This document shows, one piece after another, positions 24,670 to 31,799 of a stretch of 34,231 bases of DNA. Origin of the DNA: Gallionellales bacterium GWA2_60_142. Lineage in GTDB: Bacteria; Pseudomonadota; Gammaproteobacteria; Burkholderiales; Gallionellaceae. Under the pieces are notes generated by a model. It had not been told where the DNA came from. It was given only the letters and a program-made list of their open reading frames with translations, and ran no database searches. Within the stretch, counting starts at the first letter, position 1, and each line of letters opens with the position of its first letter. The position numbers and the translations under genes were made by a program. The stretch is from NCBI GenBank assembly GCA_001801085.1, contig MGWR01000046.1, forward strand, positions 1 to 34,231, in the 5' to 3' direction.

Positions 24670-26883
24670 ATGCACCCCCACTCATCCCTGCTAACCGAGA
24701 TCGGCATCGACGATGCCGAGATCGCGCAACGGCAATCCTTTCTGTCCATGGACGAGCGGGATGCGGCCTTGCTCGGGGAACTCCACGGCGTTCTGGCGGG
24801 CAGGCGCGAGCATCTGATCGAGGTGTTCTACGATCACTTGCAGAAGTTCCCGGAGATACGTCCGCTGCTGGGCGACGAGGCCAAGCTGGCGCGAATGAAG
24901 CAGGCGCAGATGAACTATTTCAGCCAGCTCACCGAAGGCCGCTACGACCGCGCCTATGTGGAGAACCGCCTGCATATCGGCGTGGTGCACCAGCGCGTCG
25001 GGTTGACGCCTAAGTGGTACATGAGCGCCTATTGCAAATATCTCGGCGAGGTCATGCCGCTGGTGCTGGAGCATCACGCCGACTCGCCAGAACTGGCGCT
25101 GGACGCCTGCCGCGCGCTGATGAAAGTGGTGTTCTTCGACATGGGGCTGGCGCTGGATACCTACTTCCACGTCGAGCACAAGGCGCTGACGCTGGCACGC
25201 AGCTACACCGAGCAGATCGTCAGCAACATGCCTATCGGCTTCATCGTGCTGGACGCGCGCGGCCGCATCCGGCTGGTGAACAATGCCGTGCTGCAAATGT
25301 TCGAACTGCCCGGCGACGAGTCATGGCGCAACATGACGTTGGGCGCGTTGCTCGAAGTTCCCGCGCTGGACGAAAAGATCGTGCAGGTTGTGGCGAGCGG
25401 GAAGCATTGCAACGAATACGGGTTCGAGCGCAGCATCGGCGAGAAGAGCCTGGCCTTCCTGGCCGACATTTCGCTGGCGCAAATGGGCGAGGAGCATGTC
25501 GTGCTGTTCATGGTGCAGGACATCACGATGCGCAAACAGTCCGAGGAAGAAATCCATCGCCTCGCGTTCTACGATGCACTGACGCAACTGCCCAACCGCC
25601 GATTGTTGCAGGAACGCCTGCTGCAGAGCATGTCGCTCAGCGCGCGCAGCGGCAAGCACGGCGCGGTGATGTTCATCGACCTCGACAACTTCAAGACGTT
25701 AAACGACACGCAGGGTCACGATATCGGCGACCTGCTGCTGAAGGAAATCGCCAAGCGATTGACGCGAAACGTGCGCGAGGGCGATACGGTGGCGCGCCTC
25801 GGCGGCGACGAGTTCGTCGTGGCGCTGGAAGCGCTGAGCAGCAACGAACAGGAAGCCGCGACACAATCGGAACTGATCGCCGAAAAAATCCGCGCCGAAC
25901 TGGTCATGCCGTATCAACTCAACGGCATCGAGCACCAGAGCACGCCCAGCATCGGCGTCACCCTGTTCCGCGGCCACCAGAACAGTCTGGACGAAGTGTT
26001 GAAACAAGCCGATCTGGCGATGTATCAGGCCAAATCCGGCGGGCGCAACATGGTGTGCTTCTTCGATCCGGCGATGCAGGTGGAAATGGAATTGCGCGCC
26101 GAATTGGAAAAAGATCTGCGCGCCTCGGTGCACCTGAATCAGCTGGTTCTTTACTACCAGATGCAGGTGGACGCATCCGGTCGCATCGTCGGCGCGGAAG
26201 CGCTGATCCGCTGGAACCACCCGCGCCGCGGCATGGTCTCGCCGGCGCAATTCATCCCGTTGGCGGAAGAGATCGGCATGATTATTCCCATCGGCGACTG
26301 GGTGATCGAACAAGCCTGCGCGCAACTCAAGCGCTGGGAGATGGATCCGGCGATGCGCAAAATCATCCTGTCCGTCAACGTCAGCCCGCGCCAATTGAGC
26401 CAGCCCTGGTTCGTCGAACAAGTGAAGGAGGCGATAGAGAAGAGCGGTATCCGCGCCTCGAAACTCAAGCTCGAACTGACCGAGAGTTTCATCCTCGACG
26501 ATGTTGGCGAGGCCATCGAAAAAATGCAGGAGCTGCGCGACATCGGCATCCGCTTCGCGATGGACGATTTCGGCACCGGCTATTCTTCGCTGGCTTACCT
26601 CAAGCGCTTGCCGCTGGAACAGCTCAAGATCGACCAGTCCTTCGTGCGCGACATCGCCACCGACAAGAGCAACGCCGTGATGGTGCGCACTATCATCAGC
26701 ATCGCGAACAACTTCGGCTTGGAGATCATCGCGGAAGGCGTGGAGACCGACGACCAGTTCGCCTTCCTGATCCAGTACGGCTGCAACCGCTTCCAGGGAT
26801 ATTTTTTCGGCAAACCCGTTCCGGTGCAGGAATTCGAACGGCTCTGCCGCTCAAGCGTCTCTGCCCTCCCGGCAGGCATGTAA
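24670..26883 (+). CDS. Globin-coupled c-di-GMP enzyme (globin-PAS-GGDEF-EAL)
   Basis: A 737-residue soluble protein. Residues 15-185 are a sensor-globin domain with the likely heme-ligand His107 in LHIGVVHQRVGLTPKWYMSAY. A PAS domain follows (about 198-310). The GGDEF domain (315-470) has the intact RLGGDEF motif and an RxxD inhibitory site five residues before it (REGD). The EAL domain (490-730) has AEALIRW, DDFGTGYSSLAYLK and EGVET. It can thus be both cyclase and phosphodiesterase, and probably tunes c-di-GMP to oxygen. It follows nifA by 61 bases in the same direction with no clear terminator between. Confidence 0.93.
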   Translation: MHPHSSLLTEIGIDDAEIAQRQSFLSMDERDAALLGELHGVLAGRREHLIEVFYDHLQKFPEIRPLLGDEAKLARMKQAQMNYFSQLTEGRYDRAYVENRLHIGVVHQRVGLTPKWYMSAYCKYLGEVMPLVLEHHADSPELALDACRALMKVVFFDMGLALDTYFHVEHKALTLARSYTEQIVSNMPIGFIVLDARGRIRLVNNAVLQMFELPGDESWRNMTLGALLEVPALDEKIVQVVASGKHCNEYGFERSIGEKSLAFLADISLAQMGEEHVVLFMVQDITMRKQSEEEIHRLAFYDALTQLPNRRLLQERLLQSMSLSARSGKHGAVMFIDLDNFKTLNDTQGHDIGDLLLKEIAKRLTRNVREGDTVARLGGDEFVVALEALSSNEQEAATQSELIAEKIRAELVMPYQLNGIEHQSTPSIGVTLFRGHQNSLDEVLKQADLAMYQAKSGGRNMVCFFDPAMQVEMELRAELEKDLRASVHLNQLVLYYQMQVDASGRIVGAEALIRWNHPRRGMVSPAQFIPLAEEIGMIIPIGDWVIEQACAQLKRWEMDPAMRKIILSVNVSPRQLSQPWFVEQVKEAIEKSGIRASKLKLELTESFILDDVGEAIEKMQELRDIGIRFAMDDFGTGYSSLAYLKRLPLEQLKIDQSFVRDIATDKSNAVMVRTIISIANNFGLEIIAEGVETDDQFAFLIQYGCNRFQGYFFGKPVPVQEFERLCRSSVSALPAGM

Positions 26884-26934
26884 TTTGCTCCCCTGTCTCG
26901 TAAGGCTGAAATCACGACATTTCAACCGACAATG

Positions 26935-26954
26935 TCGGGACAAACTTGTCCCGA
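26935..26954. promoter_or_regulatory. Perfect 9-bp dyad upstream of the Nif11-like gene
   Basis: TCGGGACAA-AC-TTGTCCCGA is a perfect inverted repeat with a two-base centre. No T-run follows directly, so it is less like a terminator and more like an operator for an unknown dimeric regulator. The two-base loop is too tight for a stable hairpin loop unless the stem opens. Confidence 0.5.
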
Positions 26955-26987
26955 TGTTTCATTCATTCCAAAAATTACGGGATCAAT

Positions 26988-27206
26988 ATGGCTATCAAAG
27001 ACATCAAGGCATTTTCCGACAAAGCCCGCACCACGCCTGAACTGAAAGAAAAACTGCTCGCCTGCCAGAAGGTGCGCGAGCTGCTCACACTGGCAAGCGA
27101 GAGCGGCTTCGGTTTCATCGAGGATGAGTTGTATCCGCCCAACGAACCGCAATTCACCGCCGACCAGCTTTCGGAAAGAATGGCCAAGGCGCTGCTGCGC
27201 GCCTGA
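26988..27206 (+). CDS. Nif11-family small protein
   Basis: A 72-residue protein starting MAIKDIKAFSDKARTTPELK. The pattern (short helix, K-L-x-A-C, E-L-L-x-L-A, then S-G-F-G-F-x-x-x-E-L) is the Nif11 domain. Members occur near nif genes in diazotrophs and, elsewhere, as leader parts of ribosomal peptides. No GG cleavage site or core peptide follows here, so the nif-type role, still unknown, is more likely. The ATG at 26988 is preferred over 26946, which would overlap the dyad. Confidence 0.82.
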   Translation: MAIKDIKAFSDKARTTPELKEKLLACQKVRELLTLASESGFGFIEDELYPPNEPQFTADQLSERMAKALLRA

Positions 27207-27211
27207 TCGCG

Positions 27212-27520
27212 ATGAGTGACACGAGCAAGGAAAACCGGGGGGAGCCCCGGTTTTTTGTCACCTACTCCGGCGTGAAGCTGCCGTTCAATCTCGTCAGCGA
27301 ATTGCAGGAACACGAAGTAAAGAACCGCAACACCTACTTCTGCGGCTACTTCGACGCACAGGGCAGACTCACCGGCTTCGATAAAATGGCCTACGGCGAA
27401 ATCGAACTGATGCATCGCTACAGTTACCACGACAACGGAAAACTGAGCACGGCGGAGATCACCGACATCGACGGCGAATTGACCATGGTGATGTTCGACA
27501 AGGACGGTAACCCGGCATGA
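27212..27520 (+). CDS. DUF6156-like conserved protein in nif context
   Basis: A 102-residue soluble protein. The conserved part is RFFVTYSGVKLPFNLVSEL, followed by RNTYFCGYFDAQGRLTGFDKMAYGEIELMHRY and ITDIDGELTMVMFD. I associate this with DUF6156, a family I recall next to nif genes; this is from memory. It starts five bases after the Nif11-like gene and overlaps the next gene by four. Codons 7-15 form a terminator-like hairpin (27231-27256). Confidence 0.75.
   Translation: MSDTSKENRGEPRFFVTYSGVKLPFNLVSELQEHEVKNRNTYFCGYFDAQGRLTGFDKMAYGEIELMHRYSYHDNGKLSTAEITDIDGELTMVMFDKDGNPA
27231..27256 (+). terminator. Terminator-like hairpin inside the start of the DUF6156-like gene
   Basis: AAAACCGGGG-GGAG-CCCCGGTTTT is a perfect ten-base stem with a tetraloop, and the T-run totals six. 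By sequence it is a convincing intrinsic terminator, yet it lies within codons 7-15 of a coding region. Ribosomes on that region would mask it, so it could act as an attenuator. Confidence 0.65.
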
Positions 27521-27741
27521 GCACTTTCACCCCCTGCAAGGGCAAGACTGCCTGCCGCGACGATGGCGCGATCTGCCTGACCTGCGGACGCAGCTTCGCG
27601 GAAATCGAACAGACCAGAGCCCAGATAGACGCGCTGGCGGAATTCGTCATCGCGCAGGGTTATGACAACGTCGGCGAATTCGCTGCCTATGTCGCGGACA
27701 AGGTGGAAAAGAAGGTCCGGCATAGACGCGAGACAACCTGA
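27517..27741 (+). CDS. Small Cys-rich (DUF1289-like) protein
   Basis: A 74-residue protein with CKGKTACRDDGAICLTCGRSFAEIEQT, giving C7, C13, C20 and C23, a likely zinc or Fe-S site. This resembles DUF1289-type proteins but with different spacing. A helical tail ends in basic residues (VEKKVRHRRE). It overlaps the previous gene by ATGA, so the three small genes 26988-27741 are one translational unit. Confidence 0.75.
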   Translation: MSTFTPCKGKTACRDDGAICLTCGRSFAEIEQTRAQIDALAEFVIAQGYDNVGEFAAYVADKVEKKVRHRRETT

Positions 27742-27791
27742 GCCGGATACTCGCTGCTATAGTGGCATCAACTTGTTGCGGACTATCCACC

Positions 27792-28160
27792 ATGCCAAAA
27801 CGCACCACACCCGACCATGCCCGGCTCGACCGCGTTGTTGCCGAAGCGCGCCAGCAACGCGAAGCACGCGAGCAGGGCTATCGCGAACGGGCTCTCAAGT
27901 TATTTCCGTGGATATGCGGGCGGTGCGGCCGCGAATTCTCGGGCGTACGCCTGCGCGAACTGACCGTGCATCACAAAGACCATAACCACGACAACAACCC
28001 TGCGGATGGCAGCAACTGGGAATTGCTATGCCTATACTGCCACGACAACGAACACTCGCGCGAACTGGATGAGGCCGTGCGGAACAGGAAAGGCGAGGAT
28101 CAGGCCGTGGCGACGCATAACCCGTTCGCCGATTTGAAAGCGCTGCTGAAGAAGAATTAA
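27792..28160 (+). CDS. yajD: YajD-type HNH nuclease-fold protein
   Basis: A 122-residue protein. It has the zinc-binding pairs CGRCG and CLYC and an HNH core LTVHHKDHNHDNNPADGSNWELLCLYCHDNEHS. This is the YajD family, a housekeeping protein of unclear biological substrate. The start ATG 27792 gives the family N-terminus MPKRTTPDHARLDRVVAEAR. Confidence 0.9.
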   Translation: MPKRTTPDHARLDRVVAEARQQREAREQGYRERALKLFPWICGRCGREFSGVRLRELTVHHKDHNHDNNPADGSNWELLCLYCHDNEHSRELDEAVRNRKGEDQAVATHNPFADLKALLKKN

Positions 28161-28222
28161 ATTACCCGACAAAGACCGGGGCTCGATAAAACCGGGAGCC
28201 GCCTGAGGGCGGCGAGTTTCAC

Positions 28223-28253
28223 CATTCCTTCCCCCTTGCAGGGGGAAGGAATG
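28223..28253. repeat. Palindromic repeat downstream of yajD
   Basis: CATTCCTTCCCCC-TTGCA-GGGGGAAGGAATG has perfect 13-base arms. It is the uninterrupted form of the family at 6002-6105 and 15266-15366. Confidence 0.88.
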
Positions 28254-28333
28254 AGCGGATGGCTGAATAATGCCTTGATGCTTTTCTCGTTCGATGAACG
28301 GCTGTCACCACATCATCGAATCCCGTTTGCAAG

Positions 28334-28576
28334 TCAGGCCGCGGGCCAGCGCCTCGCCTCGCGCAGATAAAGCTCCTCGACCTTCGCCCGAGCCCAAGGG
28401 GTGCGGCGCAAAAATTTCAAACTGGATTTGACGCTGGGGTCGTGCGTGAAGCAGCGAACCGGCACGGCTTCCCCCATCGCTTCCCAGCCCATGTGCTCGG
28501 AGAGACGGGTGACGATGGTTTCGAGGGTGATGCCTTCCAGCGTGGGGCGCTGAGCGGTTTTAGAGGTGTTGTCCAT
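28334..28576 (-). CDS. VF530-family DNA-binding protein (DUF2132)
   Basis: An 80-residue protein with LEGITLETIVTRLSEHMGWE and DPSVKSSLKFLRRTPWARAKVEELYL, the VF530 signature. The family has a small helical fold thought to bind DNA; its physiological role is unknown. Confidence 0.92.
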   Translation of the reverse strand: MDNTSKTAQRPTLEGITLETIVTRLSEHMGWEAMGEAVPVRCFTHDPSVKSSLKFLRRTPWARAKVEELYLREARRWPAA

Positions 28577-28649
28577 GTGCGGATTTTACAGGGGATAGCG
28601 AGCCCTGAGCGTTTACAATGCGCATCCCCGTTTCCAGTACGCACATCCC

Positions 28650-29366
28650 ATGTCTGAGCCCATCCGTCTCGCCAAACGCCTTGCCGCACTCGTCCCTTGC
28701 TCGCGCCGCGAGGCCGAGCTGTATATTGCGGGCGGCTGGGTGACGGTGGACGGGCAGGTGGTGGAAGAGCCGCAGTTCATGGTGTCGGAGCAGACAGTCG
28801 CGCTCCTTCCCGACGCGACACTTGTCCCCATCGAGCCGATCACCATATTGTTTCACCAGCCGCCGGCCACGGAGATGAATGCCGACTCCATACCGCGACT
28901 GATCCGCGCCGAGACGCAAACGGCGGAAGACCCGTCCGAGATCCGCATCCTCAAGCAGCACTTCGTGCGACTGACGCAATGCCTGCCGCTGGAGGCGAAT
29001 GCGAGCGGCCTGGCGGTGTTCACCCAGGACTACCGGGTATCGCGCAAGTTGACGGACGATGCCGCCACCATCGAGCAGGAATACGTCGTCGAGGTCGCCG
29101 GCGAGCTGGCCGACAACGGACTCAAGCTTCTCAACCACGGACTCAGCTTCAACGGCAAACCGCTGCCCCCGGCCAAGGTCAGTTGGCAGAACGAAACCCG
29201 GCTGCGCTTCGCCCTCAAGGGCGTGCGCCCCGGCCAGATCGCCCACATGTGCGACAGTGTCGGACTGCAAATCGTCAGCATGAGACGGTTGCGCATCGGG
29301 CGCGTATCCATGTCCAGAATGCCCATCGGGGAATGGCGTTACCTGATGTCGCATGAGCGATTCTGA
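28650..29366 (+). CDS. RsuA/RluF-family pseudouridine synthase-like protein
   Basis: A 238-residue protein with an N-terminal S4 RNA-binding domain (RLAKRLAALVPCSRREAELYIAGGWV) and a pseudouridine synthase fold. The active-site strand, usually R-L-D-x-x-T/A-S-G-L-L-x-x-T-x-D, reads PLEANASGLAVFTQD at 113-127, so Glu115 is in the place of the catalytic aspartate. The C-terminal part (GQIAHMCDSVGLQIVSMRRLRIGRVSM) is normal for the family. It binds RNA in all likelihood; catalysis is in doubt. Confidence 0.85.
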   Translation: MSEPIRLAKRLAALVPCSRREAELYIAGGWVTVDGQVVEEPQFMVSEQTVALLPDATLVPIEPITILFHQPPATEMNADSIPRLIRAETQTAEDPSEIRILKQHFVRLTQCLPLEANASGLAVFTQDYRVSRKLTDDAATIEQEYVVEVAGELADNGLKLLNHGLSFNGKPLPPAKVSWQNETRLRFALKGVRPGQIAHMCDSVGLQIVSMRRLRIGRVSMSRMPIGEWRYLMSHERF

Positions 29367-29381
29367 TTTCGGGTAACGACA

Positions 29382-29594
29382 ATGAACCCCGAACACCTGC
29401 AACTGCTGGTCACCCGCACCATGCCCTACGGCAAATACCAGGGCCGCTTGATCGCCGACCTGCCCGGCGACTACCTCAATTGGTTCGCCCGCAAAGGCTT
29501 TCCGCCCGGCGAGATCGGTAAGCTGCTGGCGCTGATGCAGGAGATCGATCACAACGGGCTGTCGTCTTTGTTGGACCCACTTAGAAAGCGCTGA
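29382..29594 (+). CDS. DUF3820 family protein
   Basis: A 70-residue protein with MPYGKYQGRLIADLPGDYLNWFARKGFPPGEIG, the DUF3820 signature. Its stop TGA overlaps the next start by one base. A remnant of a second copy of its 3' end is at 31094-31156. Confidence 0.88.
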   Translation: MNPEHLQLLVTRTMPYGKYQGRLIADLPGDYLNWFARKGFPPGEIGKLLALMQEIDHNGLSSLLDPLRKR

Positions 29595-30460
29595 TGAAAA
29601 CCCCCAAACGCATCGTCCCGCTGGTTGAAGACGGCCTCGTTGACGAAGTTATCCGCCAGTTGATGAGCGGCAAGGAAGCCACGGTGTATGTGGTGCGTTG
29701 CGGCGACGAAATCCGTTGCGCCAAGGTTTACAAGGAGGCCGATAAGCGCAGCTTCCGCCAGAGCGTGGATTACACCGAAGGCCGCAAGGTGAAGAACAGC
29801 CGCCGCGCCCGTGCGATGGAAAAAGGCACGAACTACGGCCGCAAGGCGCAGGAAGAGGCATGGCAAAGCGCTGAAGTGGATGCTCTATATCGCCTCGCCG
29901 CCGCCGGCGTGCGCGTGCCCAAGCCGTACAACTTTCACGAAGGCGTGCTGCTGATGGAACTGCTCACCGACGCCGATGGCAATGCCGCCCCGCGCCTCAA
30001 CGACCTGGCTTTCACCGCGGAATTGGCGCTGGAATACCACCGCATCCTCATCGCCCAAGTGGTGCGCATGCTGTGCGCCGGCGTGATCCACGGCGACCTG
30101 TCCGAATACAACATACTGGTCGACGGCAACGGCCCCGTCATCATCGACCTGCCCCAGGCCATCGACGCTGCCGCCAATAACCACGCGTGCCAGATGCTGC
30201 TGCGCGACGTGCAGAACCTCGCCGGCTACTTCGGTCAATTCGCCCCCGAACTGCTCGCCACCGACTACGGCAACGAAATCTGGGCGCTCTACCAGAGCAG
30301 CCAGCTGCACCCGGATATCGTGTTGGCCGGACGCTTCGAGCGCGACGAAAAACCCGTAGACCTGAACAGCGTGATGCGCGAAATCAACGACACGCTGAAG
30401 GAAGAAGAGGCAAGGCAGATGGCGATTGCGATACGGTTGAGTCGGGAGCGTGCGATTTAG
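29594..30460 (+). CDS. RIO1-type atypical serine protein kinase (PA4780-like)
   Basis: A 288-residue protein. The nucleotide lysine is in RCAKVYKE, the catalytic loop is IHGDLSEYNILVDG, and the metal aspartate is in VIIDLPQAID, all RIO-kinase features. The early segment SGKEATVYVVRCGDE is the flexible P-loop. The substrate in bacteria is unknown. Confidence 0.92.
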   Translation: MKTPKRIVPLVEDGLVDEVIRQLMSGKEATVYVVRCGDEIRCAKVYKEADKRSFRQSVDYTEGRKVKNSRRARAMEKGTNYGRKAQEEAWQSAEVDALYRLAAAGVRVPKPYNFHEGVLLMELLTDADGNAAPRLNDLAFTAELALEYHRILIAQVVRMLCAGVIHGDLSEYNILVDGNGPVIIDLPQAIDAAANNHACQMLLRDVQNLAGYFGQFAPELLATDYGNEIWALYQSSQLHPDIVLAGRFERDEKPVDLNSVMREINDTLKEEEARQMAIAIRLSRERAI

Positions 30461-30553
30461 CAGTTATACGAATAGAGCTCGATAGCTGCTATGCAGCCAT
30501 CCACACTTCGCAAATTCACAAAACTCCGAACTCTCTCGTACCAAGGCAAATCG

Positions 30554-31057
30554 ATGACCACACTAGCCCAACTACATGTCGATATCGACGTGCGCGTACA
30601 AACCATTCGAGGAGATCGTTCCGACTGGCTGTGCGGAAAGGGATGCGATAGTTGTTGTCGGCGGCTCGCCGATGTGCCTCAACTGACGTTGGCAGAATGG
30701 GACTTGCTGCGAGAAGGATTGGCAAACCTACCGCCGGAACGACTCCATGAAATCCGCAGGAACATGGCAGCCTTGACCAGCCAGCAGTCGCGCCCCGTCA
30801 TTTGCCCACTACTGGACCTTGCTACCGGCGCCTGCCCCGTCTATGCCCAGCGCCCAGTGGCGTGCCGCACCTACGGCTTCTATGTGCAACGCGAGCTAGG
30901 ACTTTATTGCCAGGACATCGAATCCCGTGTCGCCGCTGGCGTCATGGCGGACGTAGTGTGGGGCAATCACGATGCCATCGATCACCGACTCGCCGGCCTT
31001 GGCGAAATCCGCGCTTTGACCGACTGGTTCGAGTGTTGGGATACGGCAAATAAGTAG
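30554..31057 (+). CDS. YkgJ-family cysteine-cluster protein
   Basis: A 167-residue protein read from ATG 30554 (a start at 30491 would add 21 residues). Cysteines: CGKGCDSCC at 27-35, CPLLDLATGACPVYAQRPVACRT further on. These form a zinc or Fe-S site in the YkgJ family. No function is known. Confidence 0.85.
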   Translation: MTTLAQLHVDIDVRVQTIRGDRSDWLCGKGCDSCCRRLADVPQLTLAEWDLLREGLANLPPERLHEIRRNMAALTSQQSRPVICPLLDLATGACPVYAQRPVACRTYGFYVQRELGLYCQDIESRVAAGVMADVVWGNHDAIDHRLAGLGEIRALTDWFECWDTANK

Positions 31058-31093
31058 TGAGGAAACCCTTACACGTAAATGTAGAACGTCGAG

Positions 31094-31156
31094 CTGATGC
31101 ATGAGATCGATCACAACGGTGTGTCGTCGCTGCTCGACCCGCTTAGAAAACGCTAA
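31094..31156 (+). pseudogene. Remnant of a second DUF3820 gene (3' end only)
   Basis: These 21 codons translate to LMHEIDHNGVSSLLDPLRKR and a stop, almost the same as the end of the gene at 29382-29594 (LMQEIDHNGLSSLLDPLRKR). Upstream sequence no longer matches. It lies in the 188-base gap between the YkgJ gene and folA, where nothing else was seen. Confidence 0.82.
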
Positions 31157-31245
31157 GCCGTTCGCCCTTGTCGACGGGTGGACGGCACGGGTGTCTGGAT
31201 TAATCCAATCATGGTTCGACTAACCTGCCTTGGCCGAACGGATTT

Positions 31246-31749
31246 CTACTTACGCCGGTAGCAAACGAAGTGGTATTCCAGCGGCTGCGGCGTTTCCTGT
31301 GCGCGCATCTCGCGCGAGACTTCCTGCCACTCGGTCTTGTCGAATGCCGGGAAGTGCGCGTCGCCCTCGATGTCCTGCTGGATCTCGGTGATGTACAGCG
31401 TATCGACCAGCGGCCGCGCCTGCGCGTAAAGCTCCGCGCCGCCGACGATGAATGCCGCCTCGTCCCCTGCGCAGGCCGCGATGGCCTGTTCCAGCGTATG
31501 CGCGATCAAACAGCCTTCGATCTGTAATTCCTTGTTGCGCGTGACCACCACCGTCGTGCGTCCCGGCAGCGGCTTGCCGATGGAGTCGTAGGTCTTGCGC
31601 CCCATGACCATGTGATGCCCCATCGTCAACGTCTTGAAGTGCTTCAGGTCTTCCGGACAGCGCCAAGGCAGCGTGTTGTTTACGCCTATGGTGCGGTTCT
31701 TCGCCATCGCGACGATGATGGCGAGACGAGGGGTTTGATTTGCGGTCAT
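31246..31749 (-). CDS. folA: Dihydrofolate reductase
   Basis: A 167-residue protein with LAIIVAMAKNRTIGVNNTLPW, DLKHFKTLTMGHHMVMGRKT, SIGKPLPGRTTVVVTRN and FIVGGAELYAQA. It reduces dihydrofolate with NADPH and works with ThyA in thymidylate supply. The ATG at 31749 has no strong ribosome-binding site, but the family N-terminus begins right after it. Confidence 0.96.
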   Translation of the reverse strand: MTANQTPRLAIIVAMAKNRTIGVNNTLPWRCPEDLKHFKTLTMGHHMVMGRKTYDSIGKPLPGRTTVVVTRNKELQIEGCLIAHTLEQAIAACAGDEAAFIVGGAELYAQARPLVDTLYITEIQQDIEGDAHFPAFDKTEWQEVSREMRAQETPQPLEYHFVCYRRK

Positions 31750-31778
31750 CGGAAAGCTCGGGTCGATTGGGATGCGCG

Positions 31779-31784
31779 ATTATA
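31779..31784 (-). promoter_or_regulatory. Possible -10 box of folA
   Basis: The minus strand reads TATAAT about 30 bases before the folA ATG. No good -35 lies at the right distance, so the call is tentative. Confidence 0.35.
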
Positions 31785-31799
31785 GTGGAATGGTTGTTG

